From positions 41,083,218 through 41,147,217 of the forward strand of contig JAKSZU010000012.1 in the NCBI GenBank assembly GCA_026018925.1: DNA of 64,000 nucleotides. Reading direction: 5' to 3'. The notes under the pieces are model-generated. The model did no database searches. It was not told the origin of the DNA and saw only the letters and a program-made list of their open reading frames with translations. The stretch is from Tupaia tana (lineage: Eukaryota; Chordata; Mammalia; Scandentia; Tupaiidae). Shown here in pieces: positions 22,087-33,615 of the stretch (the stretch's first letter is position 1; each line of letters opens with the position of its first letter). Made by a program: the position numbers and the translations under genes.

Positions 22087-22303
22087 GGACCAGCAGTTAA
22101 CGTTCCAGACCCGGTGGCTTAAAACTCACGCCGGGCGCGTGTGCGTGCATGCCCAAGATCCCGAGAGGAGAATGGAGGAGAAGGGATTGCGGCGTGGCCA
22201 TCCCCCCTGGGGGGTGATTTCTCGCTTTCTGTCTCTCTGTCTCTCTCTGTCTGGCTGGCGAGTGCACGCGCCCTATAGCAAAAGCCTCTCCAAAAAAAGA
22301 AAT
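22087..22303 (+). mobile_element. SINE-A lacking its promoter boxes
   Basis: The head jumps from AGCAGTTAACG to TTCCAGACCC. About 45 bases covering the A and B boxes are gone, while the rest is fresh. Confidence 0.9.
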
Positions 22304-22429
22304 ATAGATAGATGAAGCTAGAAAAGCACTATACCAAACAATGATTACTGAGATTAGAGTACTTTGAATGTGAGCATTAAAGCACCTCGTGAATATGGAG
22401 TTAACCAGGACTAGTGCTGTCTTTTTTTT

Positions 22430-22623
22430 TCCCCTTAAAGAATTTTTTTTTTAGAATTATTTCATTTAACCTTATTTTTATTTATTTATTCTAATTTGAC
22501 CAGAGAGGAACTCAGTGAGAGAGAGAGGAAGTGAGAAAGCAAGTTGCCAGATCTGAGACTTGAACCTGCGGTCAGCCATGTGGGAGTCCAGTGCCGCCAA
22601 CTGCCACGCCACCTGCCGGCCCC
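22430..22623 (-). mobile_element. SINE-B
   Basis: An AT-rich tail precedes the body. It ends CACCTGCCGGCCCC. Confidence 0.83.
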
Positions 22624-22795
22624 AAAGAATTATTTTTATATAATTTTATTTGTTATTACTATTTTAATTCGCAATACGGCATGTGTACTCACCAGAGAGA
22701 GAGAGGGAAAGTGAGAAAGCAAGTCACCGGTTCTGGGACCCAAATCAGTCTGCCATGTGGGAGTCCAGCGTCTCAATCATCATGCCACTCATCTC
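22624..22795 (-). mobile_element. SINE-BC
   Basis: TTCGCAATACGGCATGTGTAC tail junction. The head is eroded. Confidence 0.75.
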
Positions 22796-22811
22796 TTACA
22801 AGACACATGCA

Positions 22812-23110
22812 AGAGGCCAGTCAGGAGGCATTGTGGTTAAGGTGGCTAGATATCATACTGCTGACAGTGCAGTTTGAGTCCTAGACCCAGCAACTTGAAA
22901 ATCATGCCAGCTACGTTTACGTGCGTGCCCAAAATCCTGAGAGGAGAATGGAGGAGAAGGGATTGCGGAGTGGCCACGCCCATGAGGGATGATTCCTTGC
23001 TTTCTCTCTGTCTCTTTCACTCTCTTTCCCCACACCCCCAAGTGAGCACACACCCTGTAGCAAAACTAAAAACAAACAAACAAAACAAAACAAAAAAAGA
23101 AAACAAAAAG
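22812..23110 (+). mobile_element. SINE-C
   Basis: The copy is long and close to A in its body, with a tail of CAAA/CAAAA repeats. Confidence 0.8.
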
Positions 23111-23156
23111 CATGGAAGTTCATAAGGATTCCAGTGCTCTTTAAGAGATATTTCAG

Positions 23157-23388
23157 GGGCCAGCAGATGGTGTAACAGTTATGTCACTGGACTCCCACAT
23201 GGCCGACTGCAGTTCAAATCCTGGACCTGGTGGCTGGTGTGTGCATGTGTGCCCGAAATCCCAAGAAGAGAATGGAGGAGAAGGAACTGCGGCATGGCCA
23301 TCCCCACTGGGGGGTGATTTCTCACTTTCTGTCTCTGTCTCTCTGGCGAGCGCACGCAAAAATTTCTCTTTAAAAAGAAAAAAAAAAG
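23157..23388 (+). mobile_element. SINE-A
   Basis: TATTTCAG on both sides. The CCCTATAG motif is lost from the tail. Confidence 0.88.
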
Positions 23389-23397
23389 TATTTCAGA

Positions 23398-24039
23398 GAG
23401 CTCAGAACAAGCTGAAGAGGGAAGGAAAGAGAAAACATCAGAAAGCATCTTATTACCCCCTCAGAAAACACAGGAGGTAGAATTATTTGGGTCAGTTAAC
23501 TGGCTGGAAGAATGCTATGAGGAAGAAACCCCTAGAACTGCTTCTGGAAGGAGTGTTCAGAGGTGAGCACCTACCTAGTAGCAGCCTCTCTGGTTTCAAA
23601 GGCGAAATGGTTGAACCCCCAGACCTCACTGTAAGATGTAAGGAGTCACTCCAAATTTACGAACTCATTAAAGTAGTATTTTAGACTGTCTACCTGTTCA
23701 GCTTTAGAGCAACTACACAGCATGCTTCCAGCCACACCTAAACCTCCTCAAACCACTTAGCTGACAGTTCTTTCTTTTAATTACTCAAGTGAGCGTCTCT
23801 GTTATTTACAAAGTATGGTGATGGCATGGCAGGGGGGATTTGTGGTCTGATAACCTCAAGGTATCAAATTTGACAAGGAGTCAAATTCGGTCCATCTCCT
23901 GGAATCAGTCTGAACTGTCAGACTGCCAGAGACCGCCAGAATCAAGGATGCTCCTGCCCCCGCCAAATCAGGCGTCTGTCCTATTCGGTCTAGCCATGAT
24001 GCCGGAGTCGGGGTTTCTAAGTTCATCTGTACTTCCTGT
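23398..24039. other. Intergenic, nothing recognised
   Basis: Unique-looking DNA, no supported exon. Confidence 0.5.
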
Positions 24040-24164
24040 ACTCCTCCTTCTCCTTCTTCAAGTTTGTTTACTTCTTTCTTCCATAAATAAGAGAAACCGA
24101 GAGAGAGAAAACAGCCCCTCTAGTGGGGCCTCCTTGCTGCGGTCCACCCCTGCCACAGCCAGAC

Positions 24165-24201
<37 letters not shown>

Positions 24202-24545
24202 AGAGGTTTTTGCTATGGGGCGCGTGCACTCGCTAGGCAGAGAGAAACAGAGAGACAGAAAGCGAGAAATCACCCCCTGGGGGGATGGCCACACCACCGT
24301 CCCTTCTCCTCCATTCTCCTCTCGGGATCTTGGGCACGCATGCACACGCGCCCGGCGTGAGTTTTAAGCCACCGGGTCCGGGACACGAACCGCGGTCGAC
24401 TACATAGGAGTCCAGTGACATAGACATCATGCTAACTACTGGTCCCAGACCCAGATTACAGGCACACAGGTGCCCAGGATACTCAGCGAGGTCTCTGGAT
24501 GAGAATCTGAAACCTTCCCATGTGGGTCACAGCCCCGTCTGCCCC
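24040..24545 (-). mobile_element. SINE-D, interrupted by SINE-A
   Basis: Left part 24040-24161, right part 24458-24545, with AGACCCAGATT duplicated at the break. Confidence 0.78.
24172..24446 (-). mobile_element. SINE-A nested in SINE-D
   Basis: TSD AGACCCAGATT, T-run of about 30, fresh CpGs. Confidence 0.94.
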
Positions 24546-25441
24546 CCATTTGTACTTCTTCTCTGACTTAATGAGGGCATAGTGGCTGGTTCCCCTAAAG
24601 ATCCTCCTCCGCATTTGCTCTTGATGAAATGAGAAGGCGTCTGCCTTTCCCCTGCTTTGCTTGCTCCCTTGGATGTTGGTGCTGTAGGTGAGATAATGGT
24701 CATGAAGTGCTTGGAACCACCTCCAGAGTGCGACCCAACTCTTAGTAACACGTGGCACGGTCCACAGGTCCCTACAGTTGAGGGTCTCTGTTTACTGCCC
24801 TGGGAACGGTGTCCGAGAGAAGAAAGAGAATGCTACTCTTCCCCCTGGACTGTTGGCTGGAGTTGGTCATCCCTGGCCTTGACATCAACAGACTTTTCTC
24901 CAGAAATAGGGTGAATAATACTTGAGCCTCTGTACTCCCTCCTCCTGCGAACTCTCCATCATCTCTGGGACAACTGCGTACTTCCAGCCCCAGTTCCAGG
25001 GACTAATAATAGGTGGGATGAAAAGACTGTTTCCTCTGATGTACTTTTACGAGGTGTTTTCAAAGATGCGGCGGCAGGGAAGTGGTTAACTGCTCACCTG
25101 TACAGAGAGGCGTCAGAATGACAGGCGACAGGGAAGCCCCACCTTCTGGGGAGAGCTCTGGCTCAGGACAGCCCAGTTGTTAGCCAGGAATCAGGGAACA
25201 TCAAGGCAACTTCAAGCCTTGTAACCTAGATGTCACTGTGCTTTTTAGGCTGATGATGCTGTGACCTGCCGCAGGCAGGAATCCACGTGGTTAAAGGACA
25301 GCTGTGACTTGGACAAGCAGCCCTGTCCATTCTAACTCTTCTTGAGTAATGGCTCTTCACTAAGCCTGTGATATTTAGGGACTGTCAAGGTTCTGCTTCA
25401 CCCTGAACCACCTTCTCTTCTTGGTGGTAAAGGAGTTGAAT
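24546..25441. other. Intergenic, nothing recognised
   Basis: Moderate GC, no repeat family or exon identified. Confidence 0.5.
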
Positions 25442-25517
25442 TTCCTTCCTTCCTTCCTCCCTTCCTTCCTTCCTTCCTTCCTTCCTTCCTTCCTTCCTTT
25501 GTTTCTTTCTTTCTTTT
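25442..25517. repeat. (CCTT)n microsatellite
   Basis: It probably grew from the tail of the adjoining SINE-C. Confidence 0.95.
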
Positions 25518-25779
25518 GGAGGGGGTGGGGTTTGCCACAGGGTGTATGTGTGTGTGCACCAGAAAGGGATAGAGAGAGACAGAAAGAGGGAAAATGAGAA
25601 ACCCTGCCCCCAGGAGTGATGGCCATGCTGCAGTCCCTTCTCCTCCATTCTCCTCTCAGAATTTTGGGCCGGCACACACACATACCTGGCATGATTTTTC
25701 AGCCACTGGGTCCAGGATTCAAACAGTAATCAGTCATTCTGTGGGTCCAGTGCCTTAACCATCACACCACCTGCTGGCC
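25518..25779 (-). mobile_element. SINE-C
   Basis: TTTGCCACAGGGTGTATGTG starts the body. The head ends CACCTGCTGGCC. Confidence 0.8.
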
Positions 25780-25794
25780 TTCTTTCTTTTCTAT

Positions 25795-26020
25795 TTTAAA
25801 GTTTATTTATTATTTCTTCCATGAGGAAAGAGCAAGAGAGAGACAGAGACAGCACCCCCAGCAGGATCTCAATACCGTGATCCACCCCTGCCTCAGCCAG
25901 CCCCAGCTCATGGACACACATACCCTATACTCAGGGAGGTCTCTGCATGGACCTGGAATCGTTCCCTGTGGGTCGGCCTCGCAGGGCATCTTGTGTTACT
26001 GCTGCACCCCTGTCTCGTCC
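25795..26020 (-). mobile_element. SINE-D, best-preserved copy
   Basis: Reversed, it reads from GGGACGAGACAGGGGTGCAG to CATGGAAGAAATAATAAA. Confidence 0.8.
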
Positions 26021-26032
26021 CTAGACTTGGAT

Positions 26033-26233
26033 TTCTTTTTTTTTTTTTTTTTAATTTTTTAATTTAATTTTATTTATTCATTTATTTATTTTAATTTGAC
26101 CAGAGAGAGAGACACACACACAGAAAGAGAGAGAGAGAGAGTGAGAAAGTAAGCCACCAGGTCTGAGACTCAAACCATAGTCGGCCATGTGGGAGTGTCC
26201 AGTGTTTTAATCACCATGCCACCTGCTGGTCCC
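26033..26233 (-). mobile_element. SINE-B
   Basis: TSD CTAGACTTGGAT on each side. Confidence 0.92.
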
Positions 26234-26245
26234 CTAGACTTGGAT

Positions 26246-26690
26246 GTCTTACAAGAAGAATATTATGACTGTGTACCCCACAGGAAGAACCACACCATTG
26301 TCCCCATGAAGGTCATTTACCCACAGGAGAGCCTCAAGGACAAAGGAGTCTTTTGGAAACAATGTCAGAAGTTTGCAGAAGGATGGGGACCAGCAGTTAG
26401 CGTAATGGCTATGTCACTGGATTCCCACGTAGTCGACTGTGGTTTGAGTCCCGGACCCGGTGGCTTAAACTCACACCGGGTGTGTGTGCATGCGTGCCCA
26501 AGATCCCGAGAGGAGAATAGAGGAGAAGGGATTGCAGCATGGCCATCCCTCCTGGGGGGTGATTTCTCGCTTTCTATCTCTCTGTCTCTGTTTGTCTGGC
26601 AAGTGCACGCGCCCTATAGAAAAACCTCTCAAAAAAAAAAAAAAAAGAAGTTTGCAGAAGGAGCCTCTGGAGTAAGCCCGGAAGTCTAGT
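26246..26690 (+). other. Open reading fragment of unknown origin, split by SINE-A
   Basis: About 52 codons stay open across 26246-26383 and 26648-26672, with protein-like content (EEYYDCVPHRKNHTIVPMK...). A donor-like GTAAGC follows. This may be a lost exon or an old pseudogene; no family was recognised. Confidence 0.3.
26384..26647 (+). mobile_element. SINE-A
   Basis: TSD AAGTTTGCAGAAGGA is exact on both sides. Confidence 0.94.
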
Positions 26691-27091
26691 GGGAGCTCAT
26701 TTAATCCTTGTTGAGAGGAGACTGGTCGTTGTTTGAGGGAGGAAAAGGAAACACCAGAGCCTGGGTGAGATGGAGCTGTGGCCTCGGAGCCTGAGAGGAG
26801 AAGTTTCATTGCTCAGATCAATGAGACCAACTGAAAGAGGACATACCATTCATTTGGTTGCCAAAAGGTGCTCTTGGCAGAAAAAGATCTGTGCACCGCC
26901 ACACTGGGTACTCCACAGGCTCGGTAGCTAATGCCCTGGAAAGGGGAGCGGCAGCCCACGGCTGTGGACGGATCCTTTCTCTGTTTTCTTACACCAAAAT
27001 TTGCCAAATTGATATGAAGTGACTCTGATTGTTTATGTGTGCATGTGTGTGATTGTGCTCTTAGATCGTCTTCCAAGAAGTTTTCACTTTT
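26691..27091. other. Intergenic, nothing recognised
   Basis: Unique-looking DNA, no feature supported. Confidence 0.5.
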
Positions 27092-27105
27092 AAGAATATG
27101 TTGAG

Positions 27106-27261
27106 GGCCAGCAAGTGGCATAGTGGTTAAAGGTGCTGGACTCCCACATGGCTGACTGCAGTTCAAGTCCTGGACCTGGTGGCTTGCTTTCTCACTTTCT
27201 CTCTCTCTCTGTCTCTCTCTGATCAAACTGGTAAATAATAATAGTAATTAAAATCTAAACA
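27106..27261 (+). mobile_element. SINE-B, first of two at one target
   Basis: AAGAATATGTTGA occurs before it and after it. Confidence 0.9.
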
Positions 27262-27275
27262 AAAGAATATGTTGA

Positions 27276-27524
27276 TAGGCACCAGCAGATGGCATAATGG
27301 TTACATCACTGGACTCCCACATAGTGGACCACAGTTCCAGTCCTGGACCCAGTGGCTTAAAACTCACGCCTGTCGCATGTGCGTGCGTGCCCAAGATCCC
27401 AAGAAGAGAATGGATTAGAAGGGGTTGCATCATCCCCCTGAGGTGATTTCTCGCTTTCTGTCTCTCTGTCTCTCCAGCAAGCATATGTGCCCTATAACAA
27501 GAAATCTCTCTTAAAAAAAAAAAA
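27276..27524 (+). mobile_element. SINE-A, second at the same target
   Basis: A third AAGAATATGTTGATA follows at 27525. Confidence 0.92.
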
Positions 27525-27539
27525 AAGAATATGTTGATA

Positions 27540-28032
27540 AAGTCAACAATGAACTCCAGAAGCTTTGGTTCTACCCAGGCCCCTGTCAGGGAATACGCCC
27601 ACTCCCACCCCTTCCTCTCCACGTGGCCCTTCCTCCAAAGCCCTCCTGTCCCATGGGATGACTCTTGTCCTTCTGCCTCGACACTTGCCCTTCCTCCTGG
27701 AGAGCCAGGCTCCTGTCCTGGAGAGTGTGGGTGTGCATACATGTGTGCACATGTGTGCACGTGTGTGTGATGGGACAATAGGGAGGGAGAGTTCTGCTCC
27801 TCTGTTGCCACCAGTCGGTTGAAAGCTTTGAGCTGAGCCAAGGTGAAGCAAGAGTGACACCACATGCCAAAAACAAATGCTTGCCATGGTATCAGGTGCT
27901 TCTCTCTCAGATTATGGGAGAGAGAAAGGCTTAGTTCTAGGCCACAGCATTCACCTCAATGAGAGGGAGTGTGAGCCTCTAGAAGCTCTGCTCATTTGAA
28001 TAACAAGGCTTTCTGGAAATTGGATGCAGAAT
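27540..28032. other. Intergenic, nothing recognised
   Basis: Contains an imperfect GTGTGCAC-rich tract near 27725-27770. Confidence 0.5.
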
Positions 28033-28049
28033 GAAGACTTTGAATAGGT

Positions 28050-28321
28050 TGGCTTTTTGTGGGTTTTTTTTTTTTTTTTTTTTTTGGTATAGGGTGTGTG
28101 CGTTTGCCAGAAAGACAGAGAGAGACAGAGAGACAGAAAACGAGAAATCACCCCCCAGAGGGATGGCCACACCACAATCCCTCCTCCTCTGTTCTCCTCT
28201 CGGGATCTTGGGCACGCACGCACACGCGCCCGGCATGAGTTACAAGACCAGATTTGGGACTCAAACCATGGTCTACTACATGAGAGTCCAGCGACATAGC
28301 CATTATGCCAACTGCTGGTCC
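28050..28321 (-). mobile_element. SINE-A
   Basis: AGACTTTGAATAGGTT is duplicated on both sides. Confidence 0.92.
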
Positions 28322-28338
28322 CAAGACTTTGAATAGGT

Positions 28339-30482
28339 TTTAAAAATAAAGACCAAGGTGAAAATGTCGTTGTTTATTGGCCAAAACATGATGCAGAGAC
28401 CCAGGTTGCCAGTGACCCTCTAACTCTCTGATACCTTCCTCTGGAGAATAACTGCTGCCCCGGGGCCACAGAGGGACAGAGTGAAAGACCGACCTGGCTC
28501 TCTGTGTTTGCTCTAGAGTCCCCGTGGCCAGAAACTGGCCCTGTTAAGCCACAGATGAGAGACTAAAAGGCTTAAACCTACGGAATGGTCCCCCGAGAGG
28601 TTCCGGGTATGGTTTCCACCGAGACACTTCGGGGCAGAGGACTCCATTGGCTGCTTGGAGATCTCCTTGACACAGGCCGGATCTGCACCATGGCTCCAGC
28701 AGAAATACACAGCCAGGTGAGTACCCACCACCCAGCTGTCCCTGCTCTCTTCATAGAGCCTGCTCATTTTCCTCCTTCACGGGAGATAAGGAGGGACATA
28801 GCTTTGTTTGTTCAGATGCCGCCAGTCAATGACTGTGGAGGCGCAGGAGTGTCTTTGGGGCACAGTGCCAGGCCAGTTCCACCTCACATCTCTGCGCTCC
28901 TCATCTAGGGGTGCCGTAATCAGAAGGTTGACTCAAACAGGGAGTTGTTGGGAAACCCCTTGGGCAGGATATTTTGAAATGAGATTCAGAGTAGAAAAAC
29001 ACAGCGGGTGGGGTCCTGAGGAATGAAGGAGACAGCCCCGTCTCTGGTTGTCAGCAGTCTCGTCGCTCCGCTCGATAGCGGGGACAGACGGAGCTAGAAG
29101 GCCAGGGAGGCAACCAAGCAGGCTGAACCGAGAACACACAAGGCTGTGGCCCGACCGCCTCTCCCTGTCGCCCGCCTGTGACAAGGAGGCACGCTGTGCC
29201 TCTCCATCCAGCAGGTGAAACCACACCTGGAAGGGCGCTTCCAGTCCAGGGCATGTCAGCACCAGCAAGGTGTAGATAACACGGGAGCGGAGCCTGGGGG
29301 ACCAGGAAGGAAGGTTGCCGGTATTCAGAGAAAGACGTTAAGTATGAAATGATTTCTAAAGGCTTGTTGGATAATTCAGAGACGGGGCTAGTGACACCGT
29401 GAGGAATAAAGAAGCTGGTGAGCCTGCGGCCTTGGCGGCCCGGCTGACCCATGGCTCCCTCATCCCAGCCTTCCCTGTGCGTTAGCTCAGGACACCTGGC
29501 ATTGGTGACTCCTGGTGGCAGGTGCCTGTGACATGAAGAGCACAGAAGAAGATGCCGGTTAGATTGGGAGCCAAAGAGAAGTGACCATGAGGATGAGGAC
29601 AGGGAAACTGAGTAACAATAAGAGGAAGAGGAATTCAGATGACCCTGAAAAAAAGAAAAGGAGGTAAAACAGTAGGGGAGGTGGGGAGGGGCACCACTGA
29701 AGCAGCAAAACAGGAAGAGAAGTGAGTAGATTCTGTCTCTCCCTGGAAGGATTGGCGTGGCTAAGTCAAGGATGAGTCTGTAAACACGGTCCGTAGTTAG
29801 AAAGCCTGTCAGCTGGTAAATCAGTCCGCTTCATCCAGGGGGACTGCAGGAAGTCATGCCCTCCGAGGACTTTTGGGCCCCTGCTGCGTGAAAGCTGAGA
29901 GTGGAGCAGCAGGAACGAACTAACCAGTAATGAACGAGAGGGGCTCATGATTCATGCGCGTGCATACCTGTCTCGTGTGGGGTGGGGACCCACCTAACCG
30001 GAACCACCATCCAGCCTCTCCCAGTCTCCTTAGATGACAAGCTATGGCATCCTTGGTCCACCCAACTCAGCCCCCAAGCGTTTTGTCAAAACATCAATAA
30101 ACGGGGATAGGTCACAGGTCTCTGCGTCGTGGGCCGTTTTCTTCTTTCCAGGGTCTGACTCATGATTAAACAGGATTTCTCATCAGGAACTATATAGCTT
30201 TCCTCAAAGAATAGCCAGGATTGCCCGATACCTTTTTCTGAGCTCAGAGTTTATTTTTGTATTTTTGTATTCAATCACTATGGACCAGGAAATCAGAGTT
30301 TGCCTAAACCAGAGCGGGAAAGTGTCTGTCACTTCCAACATACCCAGCATTCTCAACAACCAGGGCAAACTCCACCGCAGCAGCTGGTCACCTTTCCTGC
30401 CAAAGTCAGACTAGAGAGCAATGTTATTAAATACTACAGCCAAAGTTTTGTAGGACTTTGTACTTATACAGCAATGCATTAT
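28339..30482. other. Intergenic, repeat-poor, possible transcript
   Basis: More than 2 kb without recognised SINEs. It includes a candidate exon at 28517-28716. AATAAA-type hexamers occur near 30,100. No protein family was recognised. Confidence 0.45.
28517..28716 (+). other. Candidate unannotated exon
   Basis: Acceptor TGTGTTTGCTCTAG and donor CCAG/GTGAGTACC bound 200 bases. A frame from the ATG at 28585 stays open across the donor. This is inference from splice motifs. Confidence 0.25.
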
Positions 30483-30502
30483 TTTATTTTTATTCACTTC
30501 TT

Positions 30503-30775
30503 TTTTTTTTTTTTTTTTTTTTTTTGAGAGGTTTTCACTATAGGGCGCATGCGCTCACCAGAAAGACAGAGAGAGACAGAAAGACAGAACGCGAGAAATC
30601 ACCCCCCAGGGGGGATGGCCACACCACAATCCCTTCTCCTCCATTCTCCTCTCAGGATCTTGGGCACGCACGCACACACGTCCGGTGTGAGTTTAAGCCA
30701 CCGGGTCCAGGACGCGCACTGCAGTCAACTACATGGGAGTCCAACGACATAGCCATTACGCTAACTGCTGGTCCC
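30503..30775 (-). mobile_element. SINE-A
   Basis: TSD TTTTATTCAYTTCTTT with one difference. Confidence 0.9.
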
Positions 30776-30795
30776 AACTTTTATTCATTTCTTTA

Positions 30796-31037
30796 TTTAA
30801 GATTTTTGCCATAGGACATATGTGCTCTCTAAAGAGAGACAGAGAGAGTGAAAGCAAGAAATCACCCCCACCTGGGCAAAGGGTTGGCATGGCCACACTG
30901 CAGTCTCTTCTCTTCCATTCTGTTCTCAGGATTTTGGACACACATGCACACACGCCTGGCTGCCAGGTCGGGAACTCAAACAGTGAAGTTGGCTATATGG
31001 GATCCAGTGCCTTAACCTCCACACCACTTGCTGGCCC
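30796..31037 (-). mobile_element. SINE-C
   Basis: The copy is diverged, with head end CACTTGCTGGCCC. Confidence 0.8.
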
Positions 31038-32284
31038 TGATATCCCACTTTAATGAACCATATTGCATTTGTGTATATTTCGTGATTTTTTCCTGCCAAA
31101 CCATGGATCTTATACTCTTTTTCCTCTACTCCTTTCTCTTTGATAAATTTCCCCAAGTCCACGCATGCTAGTTGACATTCTAAACCCTAACAGAGAGAAC
31201 TTTGTAGAGGGGGCCTCCTCAGGGCTCACACCGGAAGCAGCCTGGCCTTGGTAGAGAATGACATTCCTTCCCACTTGGCCACCAAGCTGGAAGGGCTGCT
31301 CCCAGATGTAGCTGTCATCTCCAAGCCCAGACTTCTAGAACCTCATCCCTCCTCCCCCTTGCACCAATGGTGCCTTGGGGGGGTGGACCCCAGAGGTCCT
31401 TGCATAATGTTTCCAAAAACTCTGATGTGAACCTCCGTGGGAGGATGGTGGGAGAGAACAAATACGCAGGGGTTAGTTTTGGAGGGCAGACTTCTTGGAG
31501 GTGAGCAGAAAGCACTCGCACAACAAGAATGTAGAGAACCCTGCTTTCCTAGGGTCCTTCTTGCTGCTGACCAAGGCCCTGATGGCAGGGGCGCGCTGGC
31601 ATAGGGCTGTGGGCTGACAGCCTGCCCTCCTCCTCCCCGAGTCTCAGGCGGGTCCGCTCTTTTGCCCTGTTATTACCGCTGGCATGTTTGTTTGCGCCAC
31701 TGGCAAAGGGACTCAAGTCCTTCCAGTTTTCCTGGTCTCCTTCAGCAACTCATCCGCTGCGCGTGGGGAGGAAGAGGCGCCCGGGCCTGTTACCCGGAGT
31801 CCCTGAGAGGTGGAGGAGGCAGGGAGGGGGCCAGGTAGGAGCCGGCTGGACTGGCCAAGCTAAGGTGGTGAGGACAGGATGAGTTTCTTACTCGACCAAG
31901 ATCATCACTTTGGAAAATTGGAACTGTAGGGAGGAGGTCAGGGTTTCAGGGCATGTCCAGGGTGGATGTCGGAAGTCTATTCCAGATCTCTTTGGGTTTG
32001 GCACACCCTGACCCGTTCTGGATGCCCTGAGCATCTCTTTTTCCCATTTCATGCTCTCTGCTCCCCCCACCCCTTCTCCACATTTGAGACACTTACAAGA
32101 CGACTGTGACTGTGACTTTAGCAGGACCAAACGCACCTGACATTTCTGTGGCAGGGGTGAGACCATACCCCCTTGTGTTCTCTCTAAAGTCTTCAGCTTT
32201 TTTGACCCTGTGTTGGGTTGAGTAGTGTCCACAACTCTTGTATTTCCATACATCTCTGGGAAGATAGCCTTGTGTTATAGAGAG
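31038..32284. other. Intergenic, partly GC-rich
   Basis: About 31,560-31,880 is GC-richer, with TGTTTGTTTGCGCC and a donor-like CCAG/GTAGGAG. It may be regulatory; no gene is supported. Confidence 0.4.
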
Positions 32285-32357
32285 GGCCCCAAGTCAGAGC
32301 CAGGCTGTCTGCATGCACATTCTGCTGGATAGTGCCTGGTGACCTTGGCCCGCCCGC

Positions 32358-32399
<42 letters not shown>

Positions 32400-32416
32400 C
32401 TCTTTCTTTCTTTTTT
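32358..32416. repeat. (CTTT)n microsatellite
   Basis: About 13 units at the tail of the adjoining SINE-BC. Confidence 0.95.
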
Positions 32417-32595
32417 AAAGGATTTTTAATTTAATTTAATTTTTAATTTTCATTATTTTAAAATTTGCTATACGTGCTCATGTGCTATATGTGAACATGT
32501 GCTTATAGGAGAGAGAGAGAAAGTGAAATCCAGCTACCATGTGGTTGGCCACGTGGAAGTCCAACGTCTTCACCACCACACCACCTGCTGGCCCC
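32417..32595 (-). mobile_element. SINE-BC
   Basis: A partly duplicated CATGTGCTATATGTG segment lies in the tail module. It ends CACCTGCTGGCCCC. Confidence 0.78.
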
Positions 32596-32612
32596 TACCT
32601 TGGCTGTTTCTT

Positions 32613-32865
32613 TTTTCTTTTTTTGGAGAGGTTTTTGCTACAGGGCACATGCACTCTCCAGAAAGACAGAGAGACAGAAAGCAAGAAATCACCCCCCAGG
32701 GGAAATGGCCAAACCACAATTCCTTCTCCTCCATTCTCCTCTCGGGATCTTGGGCACATACGCACATGCACCCAGTGTGAGTTTAAGCCACTGGGTCCGG
32801 GACTCGAACCGCAGTCGACTACATGGGAGTCCAGCGACATAGCCATTATGCTAACTGCTGGTCCC
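32613..32865 (-). mobile_element. SINE-A
   Basis: TSD TTGGCTGTTTCTT on each side. Confidence 0.93.
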
Positions 32866-33374
32866 TTGGCTGTTTCTTAACTTCCTTAGTTTTGACTGCC
32901 CTCATCTATGAAGTAACACTACCAATCCCAACCTCTCAGGGAAGATGCAAGATGAAATGAGATACCATGCACAGTGCACCAGACACATGGCAGGTGGATT
33001 CTCAGCCATGTTAATATTTCTTCCTCCTTTCTCTTTTCTCAACTTCATTCACAAGGATGTCATTCAGGAGCTTAAGCTATCTCTGCTTGAGGGCAGAGTC
33101 AGTGGTGAGACGATCCCCTTGCCCTGGGGCTGCCTGGCTCCTCCTGCCATCTTTGGTTCTGACCTGCTGGTTCACCCATCCCTTCCACCACGAGGACTGG
33201 GCCATGTTTGTTTCCTCTCTGGGTAGGTAAACTTCAGGAGAAAGGTCGTCTTAGTCATCTGTATGTCCGCAAAGCCTCAGCATCACACCTGGTCAGAGTT
33301 GGTGCTGTCCAGAGAGCAAATGATTAGAGCTAAATGGAAAGGATCTCTCTTTTCATAATCATCGAGGATTTGAG

Positions 33375-33615
33375 AGACAAGAGCCCAAACTTCAGAGTCC
33401 AACAGACCTCAGGTCAGTCCTGGCTTCATCACTTACTAGCCATGTGACCTTGAGCAAGACGCTTAATCTTCCTGAGCCTCAATTTGTCTAAAAATAGTGG
33501 CAATAATAGCTACCTCCTAGGGTTGTTGTGGGGATTAAGATGATGTCAGAGAGAAGCCCAGCACGCTGCTGCCTGGCGCGTAGTAGGAGCTCAATAAATG
33601 GCCATGGTGATTAAC
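33375..33615 (+). mobile_element. MIR, nearly complete
   Basis: Contains CACTTACTAGCCATGTGACC, GGGTTGTTGTGGGGATTAAG and AGTAGGAGCTCAATAAATGG in consensus order. Confidence 0.92.

Larger units (their letters stand above)
32285..33000 (+). mobile_element. MIR relic, split by a microsatellite and two SINEs
   Basis: 5' part 32285-32357 (GTGCCTGGTGACCTTGGCC), 3' part 32866-33000 (CCTCATCTATGAAGTAACAC). Confidence 0.7.

Noticed and set aside
27248-27865. 205-codon minus-strand open frame
   Set aside because: Its second half is a translated SINE-A and the rest has no recognisable domain or splice support.
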